Part shown: in pieces, positions 1 through 10,869 of the stretch | Numbering within the stretch: position 1 is the stretch's first letter | How the letters are laid out: each line of letters opens with the position of its first letter | Made by a program: the position numbers and the translations under genes | Notes under the pieces: generated by a model | Database searches by the model: none | Seen by the model: the letters and a program-made list of their open reading frames with translations, nothing else | What the model was told of the DNA's origin: nothing | Source: Cinnamomum chago | Taxonomy: Eukaryota; Streptophyta; Magnoliopsida; Laurales; Lauraceae | Assembly (NCBI GenBank): GCA_038049695.1 | Contig: CP142454.1 | Coordinates: 14,932,001 to 14,996,000, forward strand | Direction of reading: 5' to 3' | Length of the DNA stretch: 64,000 bases

Positions 1-940
1 CTAAGAGTGGAACTAATAGTGGTTTTTTTTTTCATTTTCAGTCAGGGGCGGAACCCGGATATAGGCTTTGAGGGGCCCACTGTGAATAAAAAAATACTGG
101 AGGGGCCCATTATAAAAAAATGACTTTAAATTTTCATTTATCTAATGCACCCCCCTTGTCTAATGATTTTGATTTCTACATAGATATTTTCTAATGATTT
201 TGATTAAGAAATCTAATGCAGTCTACTCTAGGGGATAGTGTAAATTTAAAAGAGTTGCAGAAATGATAAAATATTAGGCTAGTTGGTGTATGGTCAATGG
301 TGTAAGTTGATCGTTGGATGACCTATTTTTCGGCCCCTTAGTTAAATAGGCCAAGTCCGAGCCTGTGTTTTTAAAGCCCAGCCTCACTTGACATGTTTAG
401 CACAATAAAAAAAGTCACATCTCTCTCTCTCCCTCTCTCTCCTATTCGGGCTCAAGTCTCCTCTAAGCCCATTCTCTATTATGGGCTTGAATGCAGCCTA
501 ACAACTATAGAATTGGGTAAGATATGCCCAGTCCTGACATACAGGCCGCCAGCAACGATGTAATGGTCAATATTCAGGTCTAGAGAATTTATTTGGGCGA
601 GATATGACCTATTATTCCCTTACTTGGTTTGGATTCCAATCATCTTATTTAGTTCACGGGCCCATAATTCATATGTCCAAGCAACTACTTTGTAATATCA
701 GGTGGACCACAACAACTTTGGCCGTCAACAAGCCTTATAAAAAAAGATTGAAGGGCCTAGGTTTGAGTCCAAGTCTTGGACCGAACTAAACCATATTCCA
801 AGCCCACCAAAAAGAAAGACAAGGAACTAGTCCATTAAAGCAAGGGGGGGACCTAAGCACAACCACGCGTGCGACCCCTCAATTTACAGGCGTGCGACCC
901 CTCAATTTACCCCCAAAATCAAACTAGCGATTCAGGTTTA
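1..940. other. Intergenic, repeat-like, no gene recognised
   Basis: AT-rich sequence with a CT-rich run near 419-445 and a direct duplication of a phrase ending in acccctcaatttac around 867-910 (period about 23 bp). The opening stretch, containing aggggcggaacccgg, resembles the ends of common plant transposons but I found no partner end. No open frame looks like a known protein. Confidence 0.4.
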
Positions 941-952
941 GGTAAAAAACCA

Positions 953-1058
953 TATACCAACCCAAAAGCTTAAGCTGATAGGTGGAATGTCCATTCATGT
1001 ATATTAAGATATGTCAAACCTATTACTTAAGCGATGTGGGATGTGAGACTTTCCAACA
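953..1058 (-). mobile_element. TRIM LTR (family A, copy 1), solo or remnant
   Basis: Read on the minus strand, this 106-bp stretch begins tgttggaaagtctcacatcc and ends gggttggtata. It matches the LTRs of the short element at 5254-5581 in order: TGTTGG start, cccacatcgctt, the tttgacatat block, ttccacctatcagctt and the gggttggta end. No second LTR is evident, so it is a solo LTR or a degenerate remnant. It is a fossil of the LTR-retrotransposon-in-miniature type with no coding capacity. Confidence 0.6.
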
Positions 1059-1256
1059 GTTCACACCCTTCAAACAAAAATCCTAGTATGCCACTGCATT
1101 AAGGGTTATTTTTTTCCCCCTAAAAAAGAGGAAACTAGAAGGCAACAAAAAAGTGAAAATCCCCGTACATAAAAAAATAAAAAAACCTACCAAGCCCATG
1201 CACTTGCAGAAGTGTTAGAAATGGGCTGTAGTCCTTAATGCCTCCAAGTATCATCA

Positions 1257-1466
1257 TCATGTCCTATTGCAAATTACCAGTTGTTGTGTACAAACCTCTT
1301 GTGAATGAGTCTTCCGTTCATGCATAGGAAGGGAGTCAGGAATGCAATTTTGTTGAGATGGGGCCAATTTCACTAGTTGATTGGCCACTGCATTTGCCGA
1401 TCTTCTTCGACACAAGGTCACCTCCCATTCATTAACTTTATTCAGAATTTTATCGATTTTCTTCAT
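1257..1466 (-). mobile_element. L1-type LINE remnant, RNase H end
   Basis: The minus-strand frame contains CRRRSANAVANQLVKLAP, the C-terminal signature of the RNase H-like domain in plant L1 elements (usually a W.V..C.RR.AN..A..LAK pattern). The same signature occurs in the LINE at 31150-34797. The fragment stops at the Tourist element that begins at 1472. I could not follow the LINE confidently beyond 2400. Confidence 0.6.
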
Positions 1467-1471
1467 ACTTA

Positions 1472-2397
1472 GGGCCTGTTTGGATGCACAAGAAAGTACA
1501 AGAAAATAATATTTTTTAGAATATAATCTTTCATTTTTTAAAGAAAAAAATCTTGTGCGTTTGGTAACTCAAGAAAAATTTGAAGAAAAGATTCTTTTCT
1601 TTCAAAAAGCTCAATATTCTTTCCTACAGCTCCCCCCTGTAGAAAACTTTCTACAAGATAAAAATCTTTCAAAATGACGATTACAAAGTGGTAGAGTAAA
1701 GTAAAGACCTTGGTTCAACAAATCCATCATAATGTGTATGTTTACATATATGGAAAAGTAAATCTCACAGGACGATAAATGTGGGGTAAAGTAAAGGTGG
1801 AATAAAGTACATGGTGAAGTAAAGTGGGAATGAATGGTAAAGTAGTTTCTTTGTTTTTTGTTTTTTTACTTTATTTAAACATTTTATCGTAGTTTTATAT
1901 GGTAAATAAAAAGTGACTTCTTTACAGGTGTGGTAAAATAAAATAAAGATCGATGTCATATCATGGTGAAAGATGAGGTAAAGTAAGGTCAGATGAAGTA
2001 TGTGGTAAAACAAAGTGAGAGAGAGTTATAAAATAGTTGTTTTTTCATTTACTTTACTTTACTATACTTTACCATGGTTTTATGTGATAAAAGAAAAGTA
2101 ACTTATGGTAAGAACATGAAAGTTAAACTTTACTTTACCACATTACTTTTTTTATCCTGACGTGGTAAATTACATATAAATTAAAATATTTAATAAAAAA
2201 AATTCTTATAATGTAATTTACTTTAATCATAGCACCTTCCAAACATCTCAATTTAAAATCTATAGTATTCTTAAAAAATTGCCAAACAGTAAAAAAATTA
2301 TATTATTATAATATTGCTTTATTGCATTCTATACTATTTTATTGTTACAATATTTAAATATGTAAATATTTTATTTTGTAGACATCCAAACGGACCC
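1472..2397. mobile_element. Tourist-like (PIF/Harbinger) MITE, 926 bp
   Basis: The terminal inverted repeats are gggcctgtttggatg on the left and catccaaacggaccc on the right, flanked on both sides by the 3-bp target duplication TTA (1469-1471 and 2398-2400). The interior has no coding capacity. It is rich in gtaaagtaaa-type phrases on the left and tttactttac-type phrases on the right, so the strand can fold back on itself. Confidence 0.75.
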
Positions 2398-2400
2398 TTA

Positions 2401-2990
2401 AGCATCAAATGCTAGGGGACTGTATATTATTACTCGGTTTGCATAACACGTCAAATGGTGTGGGGAAATCCTTCAAAAATTACCTTGTTTTAAAAATGAA
2501 CGTCTTTCATAATTGTCTTTTCATACCATTCAAATAGCAACTTGAAAGTTCCAATTTTATTGGATGTCTTGTCCAGTGTACACATTTTTATTATTGTTGT
2601 CCAGTATCATGCATTAATGGGAAGTTTTATTTCATTTCAATTCAATTCACTCACATTCAAATTACTTGGGTAAGAAAATATAAATAGTAAAATAGTCATT
2701 TTTTTTCAGTAAAAAAAAAATTGGAAAAAAAAAAAATACCAAATAGATTTTTCAATACATAGAGCCACCAACTAAATACTCACAAATGAATAGATCAGGA
2801 TTCCAGATGTCAAACTAATGTATATTGATATCCAATCATTTGCACATGACCAACTTGCTAGAATTGTTCAATCAAAGCATATTTCAGGACACAAAGCCAC
2901 AAACCCATAGATTTGAGACTTAATAATAACACTGGGTGGATTTGGCTGGGTTCAGCCCCAACTACAACAGAAAGCCTTCCAAGCTCCATG
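2401..2990. other. Intergenic upstream of the glycosylase gene
   Basis: AT-rich, with poly(A) runs near 2710-2740. Nothing is recognised other than the promoter region of the gene that starts at 3069. Confidence 0.4.
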
Positions 2991-2998
2991 GTATAACT

Positions 2999-3004
2999 TA
3001 TAAA
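2999..3004 (+). promoter_or_regulatory. Probable TATA box of the glycosylase gene
   Basis: TATAAA in the context cttataaagg lies 65-70 bp before the first in-frame ATG (3069). This spacing would give a short 5' leader of about 35-40 nt. Confidence 0.45.
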
Positions 3005-3068
3005 GGAACGAAAGAAAACAATGGGGACAGAAGAGATAGATTAGATTAGATTGACCGCTTGCGTCCGT

Positions 3069-4142
3069 ATGCTTCAAATGACCCAACAACACCAACGCCA
3101 CCACCATCAACAACACCCACACCACTCCCACCTACAATCCCCTTCCCAACATCTTCAGCATTTTCACAAACACATGGGGGAGCAGACGCATGATCCTTCT
3201 CCTACTCTTCCTCCTCCTCCATCTCTCCAACCTTCTTCTTCTTCATCATCCATCTACCAAGACGATCCCACCCAAAACGCTTCCTCTTCCAAGATACCCT
3301 TCCGCCCCAGAAAAGTCCGCAAAACCTCCTCCGACTCTGCTGGAACCGACTCCTCTTCCAAGGTCTCCGCCATCACCACCACCAATAACAACAAACAGCA
3401 GCTGGTGCGCATCCTCCCTCCCTGCCTCTCCCGGCCCCTCTCCTCAGACGGGGAGGTCACCATCGCCCTCCGCCACCTCCGCTCCGTAGACCCCGATCTC
3501 GCCCGCGTCATCGACTCCCACCAGCCACCGACCTTCCAAAACCACTACTCTCCCTTCCACTCTCTCGCCCGCAGCATCCTCTACCAGCAGCTCGCCATGA
3601 AGGCCGCCTCCTCGATCTACGGCCGCTTCATATCCCTCTGCGGCGGCGAGACTAACGTCGTCCCCGAGGCCGTCCTTGCCCTCACCCCCCAACAGCTCCG
3701 CCAGATCGGCGTCTCCGCCCGCAAGGCCGGCTACCTCCATGACCTCGCCTCCAAGTACTGCGGCGGCATCCTCTCCGACGCCGCCATCATCGCCATGGAC
3801 GACAAGTCCCTCTTCTCCATGCTCACCATGGTCAAGGGCATCGGCGCCTGGTCCGTCCACATGTTCATGATCTTCTCCCTCCACCGCCCTGATGTCCTCC
3901 CCGTCGGCGATCTCGGCGTCCGTAAGGGAGTGCAGATGCTCTACGGGCTCGACGAGCTCCCTCGCCCATCGCAGATGGAGCAGCTCTGCGAGAAGTGGAA
4001 GCCCTACCGCTCTGTGGGATCATGGTACATGTGGAGGCTGCTGGAGAATAAGCCGACAACTCAGACAATGGTGACTTCTGTGGGTGCTGGTCAGCAGCAG
4101 CAGCTTATTGATCCACTCAATGGAATAGCGAACCTGGGGTGA
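3069..4142 (+). CDS. DNA-3-methyladenine glycosylase II-like (AlkA, HhH-GPD family)
   Basis: Base-excision-repair glycosylase, expected to remove alkylated purines in the nucleus. It is a single exon of 357 residues from the ATG at 3069. ATGs at 3078 and 3174 are also possible, because the first 60 residues are a low-complexity His/Gln/Pro/Ser segment. The catalytic domain runs from about residue 130 to 325. The helix-hairpin-helix reads MVKGIGAWSV around residues 254-263, followed by the catalytic-Asp motif LPVGDLGVRKG with Asp near 281, the expected arrangement for HhH-GPD enzymes. The coding part is markedly GC-rich, with C or G in most third positions, in contrast to its AT-rich surroundings. 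That bias also creates long open frames on the other strand, which I treat as shadows. Family assignment is firm; substrate is inferred from family. Confidence 0.93.
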   Translation: MLQMTQQHQRHHHQQHPHHSHLQSPSQHLQHFHKHMGEQTHDPSPTLPPPPSLQPSSSSSSIYQDDPTQNASSSKIPFRPRKVRKTSSDSAGTDSSSKVSAITTTNNNKQQLVRILPPCLSRPLSSDGEVTIALRHLRSVDPDLARVIDSHQPPTFQNHYSPFHSLARSILYQQLAMKAASSIYGRFISLCGGETNVVPEAVLALTPQQLRQIGVSARKAGYLHDLASKYCGGILSDAAIIAMDDKSLFSMLTMVKGIGAWSVHMFMIFSLHRPDVLPVGDLGVRKGVQMLYGLDELPRPSQMEQLCEKWKPYRSVGSWYMWRLLENKPTTQTMVTSVGAGQQQQLIDPLNGIANLG

Positions 4143-4692
4143 TGATGGAATTCTCTGCAGTTTGATTCTTCTTTTTTATTTTTATTTTTATTTGAGTCTT
4201 TCTTTCATTCTGCATAATGGTTAATCCTCTGTGCAATCTAATATTGTCTGTGTTTACTTGTTTTGCTGCGTTCATTAATTATCATTACATATCAGTGCTG
4301 AAAATGATCATGTAATTGGAAACTCACAAACGCTGCTTATTGGACATGGATTCATAAAATCAAACTGTATTCTCGTTACCAGAGGCTTGGCAGGAACTTT
4401 TTCCCCGTAACATAAGTTCAAATGAGAAATAAAATTGATTTTGCTGACTTTATGGGGAAGAACTTGAAACACTCGTGTGTGTCAGTTATCTGAACTAAAA
4501 AAAAGTCACTTTGGAATGCATATAGATTTATACAACAAGAGATATTTCTTTTGCTATAAGAAGTACTCAAATTGTGTCTTTGATATGCATTTGTCTTGGC
4601 CACAAAGTTAATCCTGTACTTCTTCGTTGTAGGATTAACATTTTGCCCTTTTCTGGCCAATTCAAACTGGGAAATAATTTATAATGTTGTTC

Positions 4693-5110
4693 TGTTTTAG
4701 GAGTTATTCAGCATTAGAGAATATTTATATTAGGAAGGTTGGATATGCTATGATTAGATTAGATTAGATTGGCTTTATGATGCGATTAGGTTCTCTTGCT
4801 TATTGTACAATTTGATTATGTTTTCTTATTTGGGTGATGATCTTCATTGTACTTTATAGATAGCCATGCTATTATGAATGGAAAAAAATACATTTAATTT
4901 ATGAAATGAAAGTCTCTAAAGTTTTATCATGGTATCAAGGCCATCGCCGGCTCCCATCCTTTAAGCAAGAACCACCACGACACCTTCCTTCTCTCCCACC
5001 CACCATCTTACATACCGTTTTCTCCTTTACTAGCATGGAAACCCTAGCTAAATAAAAACCATACCTTCCAGCATCCATCTACGACCCCCCTTATCCACAT
5101 GATCATTAAA
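4693..5110 (+). mobile_element. Ty1/copia-type LTR plus start of internal region, fossil
   Basis: A probable LTR (about 4693-4929) begins tgttttaggagttattc and ends ttttatca. It is followed at once by tggtatcaaggcc (4930), which resembles the initiator-Met-tRNA primer-binding site used by copia elements. About 180 bp of gag-leader-like sequence follows and then homology is lost. No 3' LTR was found. It is a broken remnant and looks old. Confidence 0.55.
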
Positions 5111-5253
5111 GCCTTATGATCTCATCCTCTCTTTTATCCACTCCTCTCTAATGTGAGTTTTTCTTTTCAGTAAATGATCCTACTTTGTATGCTTCTCTCA
5201 ACCGAGAGTTTTTCTTTGAGTTGAATGGTCCTATTTTGTATGCTTCGAGAGAT

Positions 5254-5581
5254 TGTTGGGAATGTCCAACATCCCACATCGCTTGGTTAATGGGTTTGAC
5301 AGGGCTTCATATACTTGTCTGGGCCTTCCACCTATCAATTTAAGCGTTTGGGTTGGTACATGGTATCAGAGTTGGTTCCTGTCGTTTTTGTATAGCCCAC
5401 ATGGGTGGTTCTTGTCGTTCTTGTGTAGCCCACATGGCGGGCCGGTCCATGAAATTTGTTGGGCCTGCATGTGAGGGTATTATTGGGAAAGTCCAACATC
5501 CCACATTATTGCCCAGGTAATGGGTTTGGTTATACCTGTTTGGGCCTTCCACCCGTTGGCTTAAGCGACTGCCGTCAAGCA
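5254..5581 (+). mobile_element. TRIM element (family A, copy 2), LTR-internal-LTR
   Basis: The first LTR is 5254-5360 (107 bp, TGTTGGG...GGTACA). It is followed directly by the primer-binding site tggtatcagag (5361-5371), complementary to initiator Met-tRNA. An internal region of about 110 bp, with the phrase tgtagcccacatg twice, ends in a purine-rich stretch. The second LTR is about 5481-5581. The LTRs are clearly diverged from each other, so the insertion is not recent. It has no coding capacity, and other copies lie at 953-1058 and 45349-45625. Confidence 0.75.
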
Positions 5582-5892
5582 TTATAGGTATTTTGACAGG
5601 ACATCAACCATTCATTTTAAGAGAAAAAGGGGTATATTGAGTGTAATAAATAGCATGATTCTTTCTTGATTGGTCAATGTGACCGTGGGAGGGTGATAAG
5701 AGGAGTGAGAATAAGTGGTATATACAGTATAATCAATGATATGTTCTACTTTTCCTCTCAGTCCTATCTACAACAATGTTTTTAGTAACTCCATAATCCA
5801 TCACACCTTCCCATACTATCTTGTTGAAAGTCATTAGTGGTCTCCCCCTTTTCCTAGTTCCATGAACATGCAACCGTTCGATATGTCATATA

Positions 5893-6237
5893 GGGCCTGT
5901 TTGGGTAATTCACTTGTAAAGTGAATTCAAGTGAAGGGTTACATTAAGAGACAAGAAAATATGAGGGGTCTTATAAAAAAAAGTACAAAATTTAAAAAAT
6001 CACCTCTTAAAAAAAAAAAAAAAAAGAAATTTAAAAAGTCAATCTCTCATTCCACTAAAAGAAAAAAAGGCCTCTTCTTGTTATAAAAAAAGTTCCTTCA
6101 CATCCACAAAATGACAAAAAATCAAGAAGGTGGATTTTGAAATTTTATACTTTTTGACAAGACCTCTCTTCTTTTCTTGTCTTTAAAGCGACCCTTCACT
6201 TGAATTCACTTTACAAGTAAATTACCTAAACGGGCCC
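5893..6237. mobile_element. Foldback MITE with terminal inverted repeats of about 48 bp
   Basis: The left end gggcctgtttgggtaatt and the right end, read in reverse as gggcccgtttaggtaatt, stay complementary for about 48 bp, through ttgtaaagtgaattcaag. The interior is A-rich and non-coding. The terminal sequence is Tourist-like, but I could not see an intact TTA duplication, so the superfamily is tentative. Confidence 0.7.
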
Positions 6238-6597
6238 CGCGCTGTTTCTGGACTTGCGTGTTCAAACCAATTTTTTTTTTTGAATGGTACGTCTCCAAAC
6301 CATTTAAAACTCTATTCCTAGAATCTCTCTTTTATTGAAGCTACTTGTAAGTTTCCTCTTAAATGCTCATTCCTAATACTATCATTTAAAAAAAAAAAAT
6401 TCCACATGTACCTCTTCGCATGTGCATATGCATTCCGTGACATGCACTTTCGCTTATATTTTGTTTTTCATTGCCCAAGATTTAGCTGCCTACAACATAG
6501 CAGGTTTTACTGTCTCTTGTAAAAAAGCTCCTTCAATCAAGGTGGCAAAGCTAGATAATAACGTATAATAACATTGTAGTTCCTCTTGGTTGTTTGA
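6238..6597. other. No gene recognised
   Basis: AT-rich sequence with a poly(A) run near 6388. I see no coding or structured element. Confidence 0.4.
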
Positions 6598-6897
6598 TCA
6601 ACATGTCAAAACTAGCGAGTAGCAGTAGTTGTTGCTTCCACCAACACCACCGCCTCTACCTTCACCACCACCACTGCCACTATTTCTACTACTTTTGTTG
6701 CTGCTGTTGTTATTATTATTATTTGTTTGATTGGTAGCAATATGACTTGAACCCACAACCTCAAGGTTGCAATAGTAAGCACCTTCAGTTGAGCCATGAG
6801 CAATTGTCTTCTTGTTGTTGTTTTCAACTTGTCTTTCATCATTGTCGTCTTCATCATCAACAACATCGTTGTCATCGTCAAAGAAGCATAATCCCAT
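6598..6897 (-). repeat. Trinucleotide-rich block with a tRNA-like (possible SINE) core
   Basis: On the minus strand this holds runs of gat, gac, aac and aat triplets that give Asp/Asn-rich open frames I regard as spurious. Between about 6735 and 6810 (minus) sit tggctcaactga, like a pol III A box, and gggttcaagtc, like a B box, spaced as in tRNA-derived SINEs. The edges are unclear. It could equally be the triplet-rich tail of a LINE. Confidence 0.35.
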
Positions 6898-9300
6898 TTT
6901 TCTGGGTTGGCCTTTTGAATTTTATTTTAACACTTAGTCATATTTAAAAACATGAATGCTTTGTTGCTTTCAAGGTTTTGTTGATATCAGTGTATCGGCA
7001 GTAAGATTTTTCTTTGTATAACATATAGGCCTATACAAAAATTTGCATGGATCGATCAGCATGCACCAATATGGGATTACATTGAGAAGAGTTGGGAAAG
7101 TTCTTCTTAGGGTGTTTAAGGTCATATTTGAGCTTAAAAACACAATTCTAAGCTCTACTCTCTACTTATTGGGTTTCTGCATTTTCAGTTAACTTTTACC
7201 TATTTTGTACTATGTCTACTATTCGGCGTACCCAACTTTCTTATTGGGGTTCCTTGATCATAAATAACCTATTTGCTTACTTCTCAATTCTGAACTTAAA
7301 ATAACTTTCAATTTTAGTATTTATTTGGTATGAGTTTCCATTCCTTGGTTTGTAAAGAATAGCACATTGGATTCCAATGTTATCTGTAACTTCTGGTTTA
7401 ATGACTTTTGGCCAATACGGTGGATATAGTCACTAAATCTGAAAAGAGATCACTTTAGAATCAAACAGTGATGCAGGAACTACCTGACCTTCTAGGCTTC
7501 TACCCATATACAGTGCTGCAATGCATAAAAAAGGAATATAACATTTACAATATTCAAGATATTTTTTTCAAGTTAGTATTTGATTGTGCTACATTTTCCA
7601 TTATAGTAGGGGTTAGCTTTTGTTTGTTCCACTAGCAAGTGTTGAGGTGTTTCTTACTGTGAAAAACATCTAAAGTGAATGTAAGGAAATCAATTTTAGT
7701 AAGTGAGGAGGTTCATTGCATGGCCCTCATATGGAGGACGAGCTGGTGTTTTTGAGATTGGCATGCTATGTTTTTGAGTTTGCTATCTTCTTCATCCTAC
7801 TTACATATACTTTATCATCTGAATGGTTCCTTTTCTGTTTACTACATCACACACGACTCAGCCAAGTTGATAGAAGTACAATCCCTCTCCCATAATTAGA
7901 TGCATAAGAAACAACAGAATTAGAGCTATTGGAGAGCTCACTGCACTCAATGAAAAACTCACAAAGCCTAACTTTCTTTACACCTCTGTTACGCATTTAA
8001 TTGTGGTTGCTAGTTAGCCTACTCACATGTTCTTTATACGACGACCTTTCTATAAACCTCGGAGTGGCTGATAATGATCCAACTCTTTTCCACCTTTAGT
8101 CTTAACGCTTCAAAATAGTCTTCAACAAACATCTTCAATTAATAGTTTCGGTAGCGATGGGGATCTAAGGGTCATACTAATGGTAAAAGATTGAGTATAA
8201 CTCACAATTGCACCGTCCTCACTCATAGCGGATGTTTCAAAGGATCCTGGATGGCGTTTCACTGCTTTTTGACTAGTTCTTTCACTGGATTTTGATTAAT
8301 GGATTTAGGCCATAGCGTCTTAGAGCCTGTTCGTTTACTTACACATGAATTTCCCCTTCGGTTATGGATAGAGGGAAAGTTTCAAACCATGGTCTTGTTT
8401 TATTTCTGTTTATGAGGTTGATGAGAAATCTTTGGAGTTTGCCCAATTGGAGTATGCTGGAGTTAGAATTTTTTACGATTGTCCTTATCAAACCTAAACC
8501 TATACGGCTATACCTATGGATGTTGGTGATGTTCTGCTAGCAGTCAATTTTAAAGCGAAAGAAAGTTCTGGTACTACAAAGCGTTGTTGAAATTTAGAGT
8601 AGTTTTTTGGAAGAATTCCTAGAATTGTCGATCTGAAGGAGAGGGATGATGATGTAGCCTGTGACACCAATAAGCAATGTAAGGATGTGGAGGGTTGCTT
8701 GTTGCAAATGTTGATAATTATGGCCTCACTGCAAAGGAAGGGTCTTGAACTTTGCGATGAAGTTGTAGGATTTGTTGCTGATTAGGGTCCAAAGATGATG
8801 AATTTGATAGTATATTGAAAGGGGGCATTTGTAGTTGCCTTGGTTTTAAGAAAATGTAACAGGCTAGCTCCAAGGCTAACTGGGCCCTATGTGCATTTAA
8901 GGAGGCCCAAGAGGAAGGTCCACGGCCACTTGAACTTATGTGCATGTGAGGAGTCTGAAGGGGCAGGTCCAATTGGAGCCCCAAGCTGTGCGCTCCTGTC
9001 AGTGTGGCCATGATTTTTAGGTGATTGACATACATTAGGCCCCATTATCAGGATAATGACGGGTCGGATTTGGTATCTGCCAAGCTAAATCCAATCCCGC
9101 GTTGATAAAAAGAAAAAAATATATAACTCGTAAAAATTTGAACTCAAAATCTCTCACTTCTTAGAGATTTTGAGTGAGATTTTGAAAAGCTACTCTAGCC
9201 ATTGCACCACAGAAAATATATAATAAATTTGATAAAAAAATGTTAGTTTTAAATGAGGTGGGGGGGCCTTAGCCACATAGGAGATGAAAGATCCCATTCA
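6898..9300. other. No intact gene; possible LINE ORF1 remnant near 8420-8570
   Basis: Unique-looking AT-rich DNA. Around 8420-8500 (+) one frame reads EVDEKSLEFAQLEYAGVRI, which faintly resembles the LEWAR segment of plant LINE ORF1 proteins. It is short and interrupted, so I do not call a gene. Near 9105-9215 there is a short inverted repeat around ctctcacttcttagagat. Confidence 0.25.
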
Positions 9301-9309
9301 TGTCATTGC

Positions 9310-9357
9310 TTCTACAAGAAAATATGTACCTTATCATTCACATATTTTCTTATAGTG
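9310..9357. repeat. 48-bp CACTA-like inverted repeat pair
   Basis: The left arm ctacaagaaaatatg (9312-9326) and right arm catattttcttatagtg (9341-9357) are inverted copies. The right arm read in reverse is CACTATAAGAAAATATG, close to the CACTACAAGAAAA end of plant CACTA transposons. Only about 14 bp separate the arms. Confidence 0.4.
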
Positions 9358-9359
9358 TC

Positions 9360-9620
9360 TGTGGAATGACGCAGTGCGGGTATGCGAAGAGTAGACAAGG
9401 ACTACTCTCCAAACCAAAGCTTAGGGATAGGGATCCATCTATATTGGTCTCACACCACAGACAAACCACCGAGAGAGAAAAATCAAGGAGAAAATTTTAT
9501 TAATCAATGCATAACTGAAAGAGAGGGCTACAACTCTTTATATAGGAATAGGATAGAAATCATACTACTTTGGAAACAATTCCAGTTCTAAATTAAATAA
9601 AAAGAAACTTTCTAATATTT
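9360..9620 (-). mobile_element. LTR-like segment, minus strand, family unclear
   Basis: Read on the minus strand there is a TATA-like ctatataaagag (about 9532-9550) followed by a pyrimidine-rich leader and aataaaattttctcc. This is the usual promoter-to-poly(A) order in plant LTRs. I could not fix the ends or a second copy. It is a probable fossil and is non-coding. Confidence 0.35.
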
Positions 9621-10736
9621 ATATAAAAATTTATCTACTACTGAAAATATGCTGCACGATCTGGAGACTTCTTTTAGCAGGCCTTGGTGGCCTTTGGACC
9701 TCCGCTTGTAAGCTTTTGGATTGTGCCCAATGGGTTGGCTGATCATGGATTTGGCCTGCATCAGGGAATGAGGATTCCAGTGATTGATAGTAGTTATAGT
9801 TAAACTGATCCAGACCTATGGGGATGTTAGGAAGTCTACTTACATGTAGGAGGGTCCTCCTTTCACAATTTAGAATCACGAAAAATTTTCTTTTCCAAAT
9901 CAGAGGTTAAAGATGGATGTCAATGTATGTTGAAGGTTTATCTGATATGGAATATAGAAGTAAATTAAAATTTATAACCAAATTGAGGAATGGTCAACAA
10001 AATATCAAAGATAGAAGTAAAGACTACCTAAGCTGGGATGAAGAAAACTGGAGCATTTGGAACATATTGTACATCTGGAGAAGTGTGAGTTTTGATGGGT
10101 GAAAGTGGGCCTGATTTTGGGTAACCAAAATGTTCAACAAAGTTTCTTGAGTACCAACAAAAGTGCTGATGAATGTGGAAAGACAACTCTTGTCCCTTTC
10201 TACATGAAGGAGATATTTAGAACTGTGTTGACTATCACGCCGGCAAACTAGAAGCTGCAGAATACACTCTGGGAGAGTGTATAAAGAGAAGTGCCTGTGG
10301 CAAGAATCAAATAACTTGGTGAGCCAATTTGGCAAGAATCAAAGTTCGCGGTGGTGGGAAATTTTACATATGATCTTTATTGGTTTAAAGAAGGCCTGAT
10401 AGGGGCACCAAGGTAGTTAATATGGTGCTCACAGAAGAAAAAGAAAAGAAAAAATTGGATCCATAATAGTTGTCAAAATTATGCATGTATGAAGGGCCAG
10501 AAATGCATGCTTCTGGTTAACCTGAAACAAAGGGATGGATGTGATGTCAATGCAGCAGTTGTCAATTGCCATTGGTCAGGAATGAAATCCAAAAGGAACT
10601 CAAGTTTTTGGAGTGATTGCTCAGGAGCCGAGACAGTTGAATTTCATTAAAATGGTCTCATTAGCTCCTGAAGTCTTATAAATACTTGTTGAAATTAGAT
10701 TGTACAGAGGAATGAGGATCTACTCTGTTGTTCTTA
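9621..10736. other. No gene recognised
   Basis: Several short open frames on both strands match nothing I know. This block lies between the LTR-like segment and the Mutator-like element that begins at 10746. Confidence 0.3.
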
Positions 10737-10869
10737 TTTACTTATTGGAAAATAGCAGTATACATACCTGGACTTTGGTCTTTTTGCAGAGTACCCCCTG
10801 TACTTTGGTATTTTGTACTAAACATACTTGTAGTTCTAATTAACATGCAAAATGAATGGATTCTGTTAG

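Noticed and set aside
3444-3884. 146-codon minus-strand open frame
   Set aside because: It is the mirror of GC-rich glycosylase codons; the Gly/Asp/Val-rich product has no domain.
6598-6897. Asp/Asn-rich 99-codon frame
   Set aside because: It is a product of triplet repeats; no homologous domain is seen.
9105-9215. Possible tRNA-derived SINE on the minus strand
   Set aside because: There is only a vague A-box/B-box likeness and no tail or duplication.
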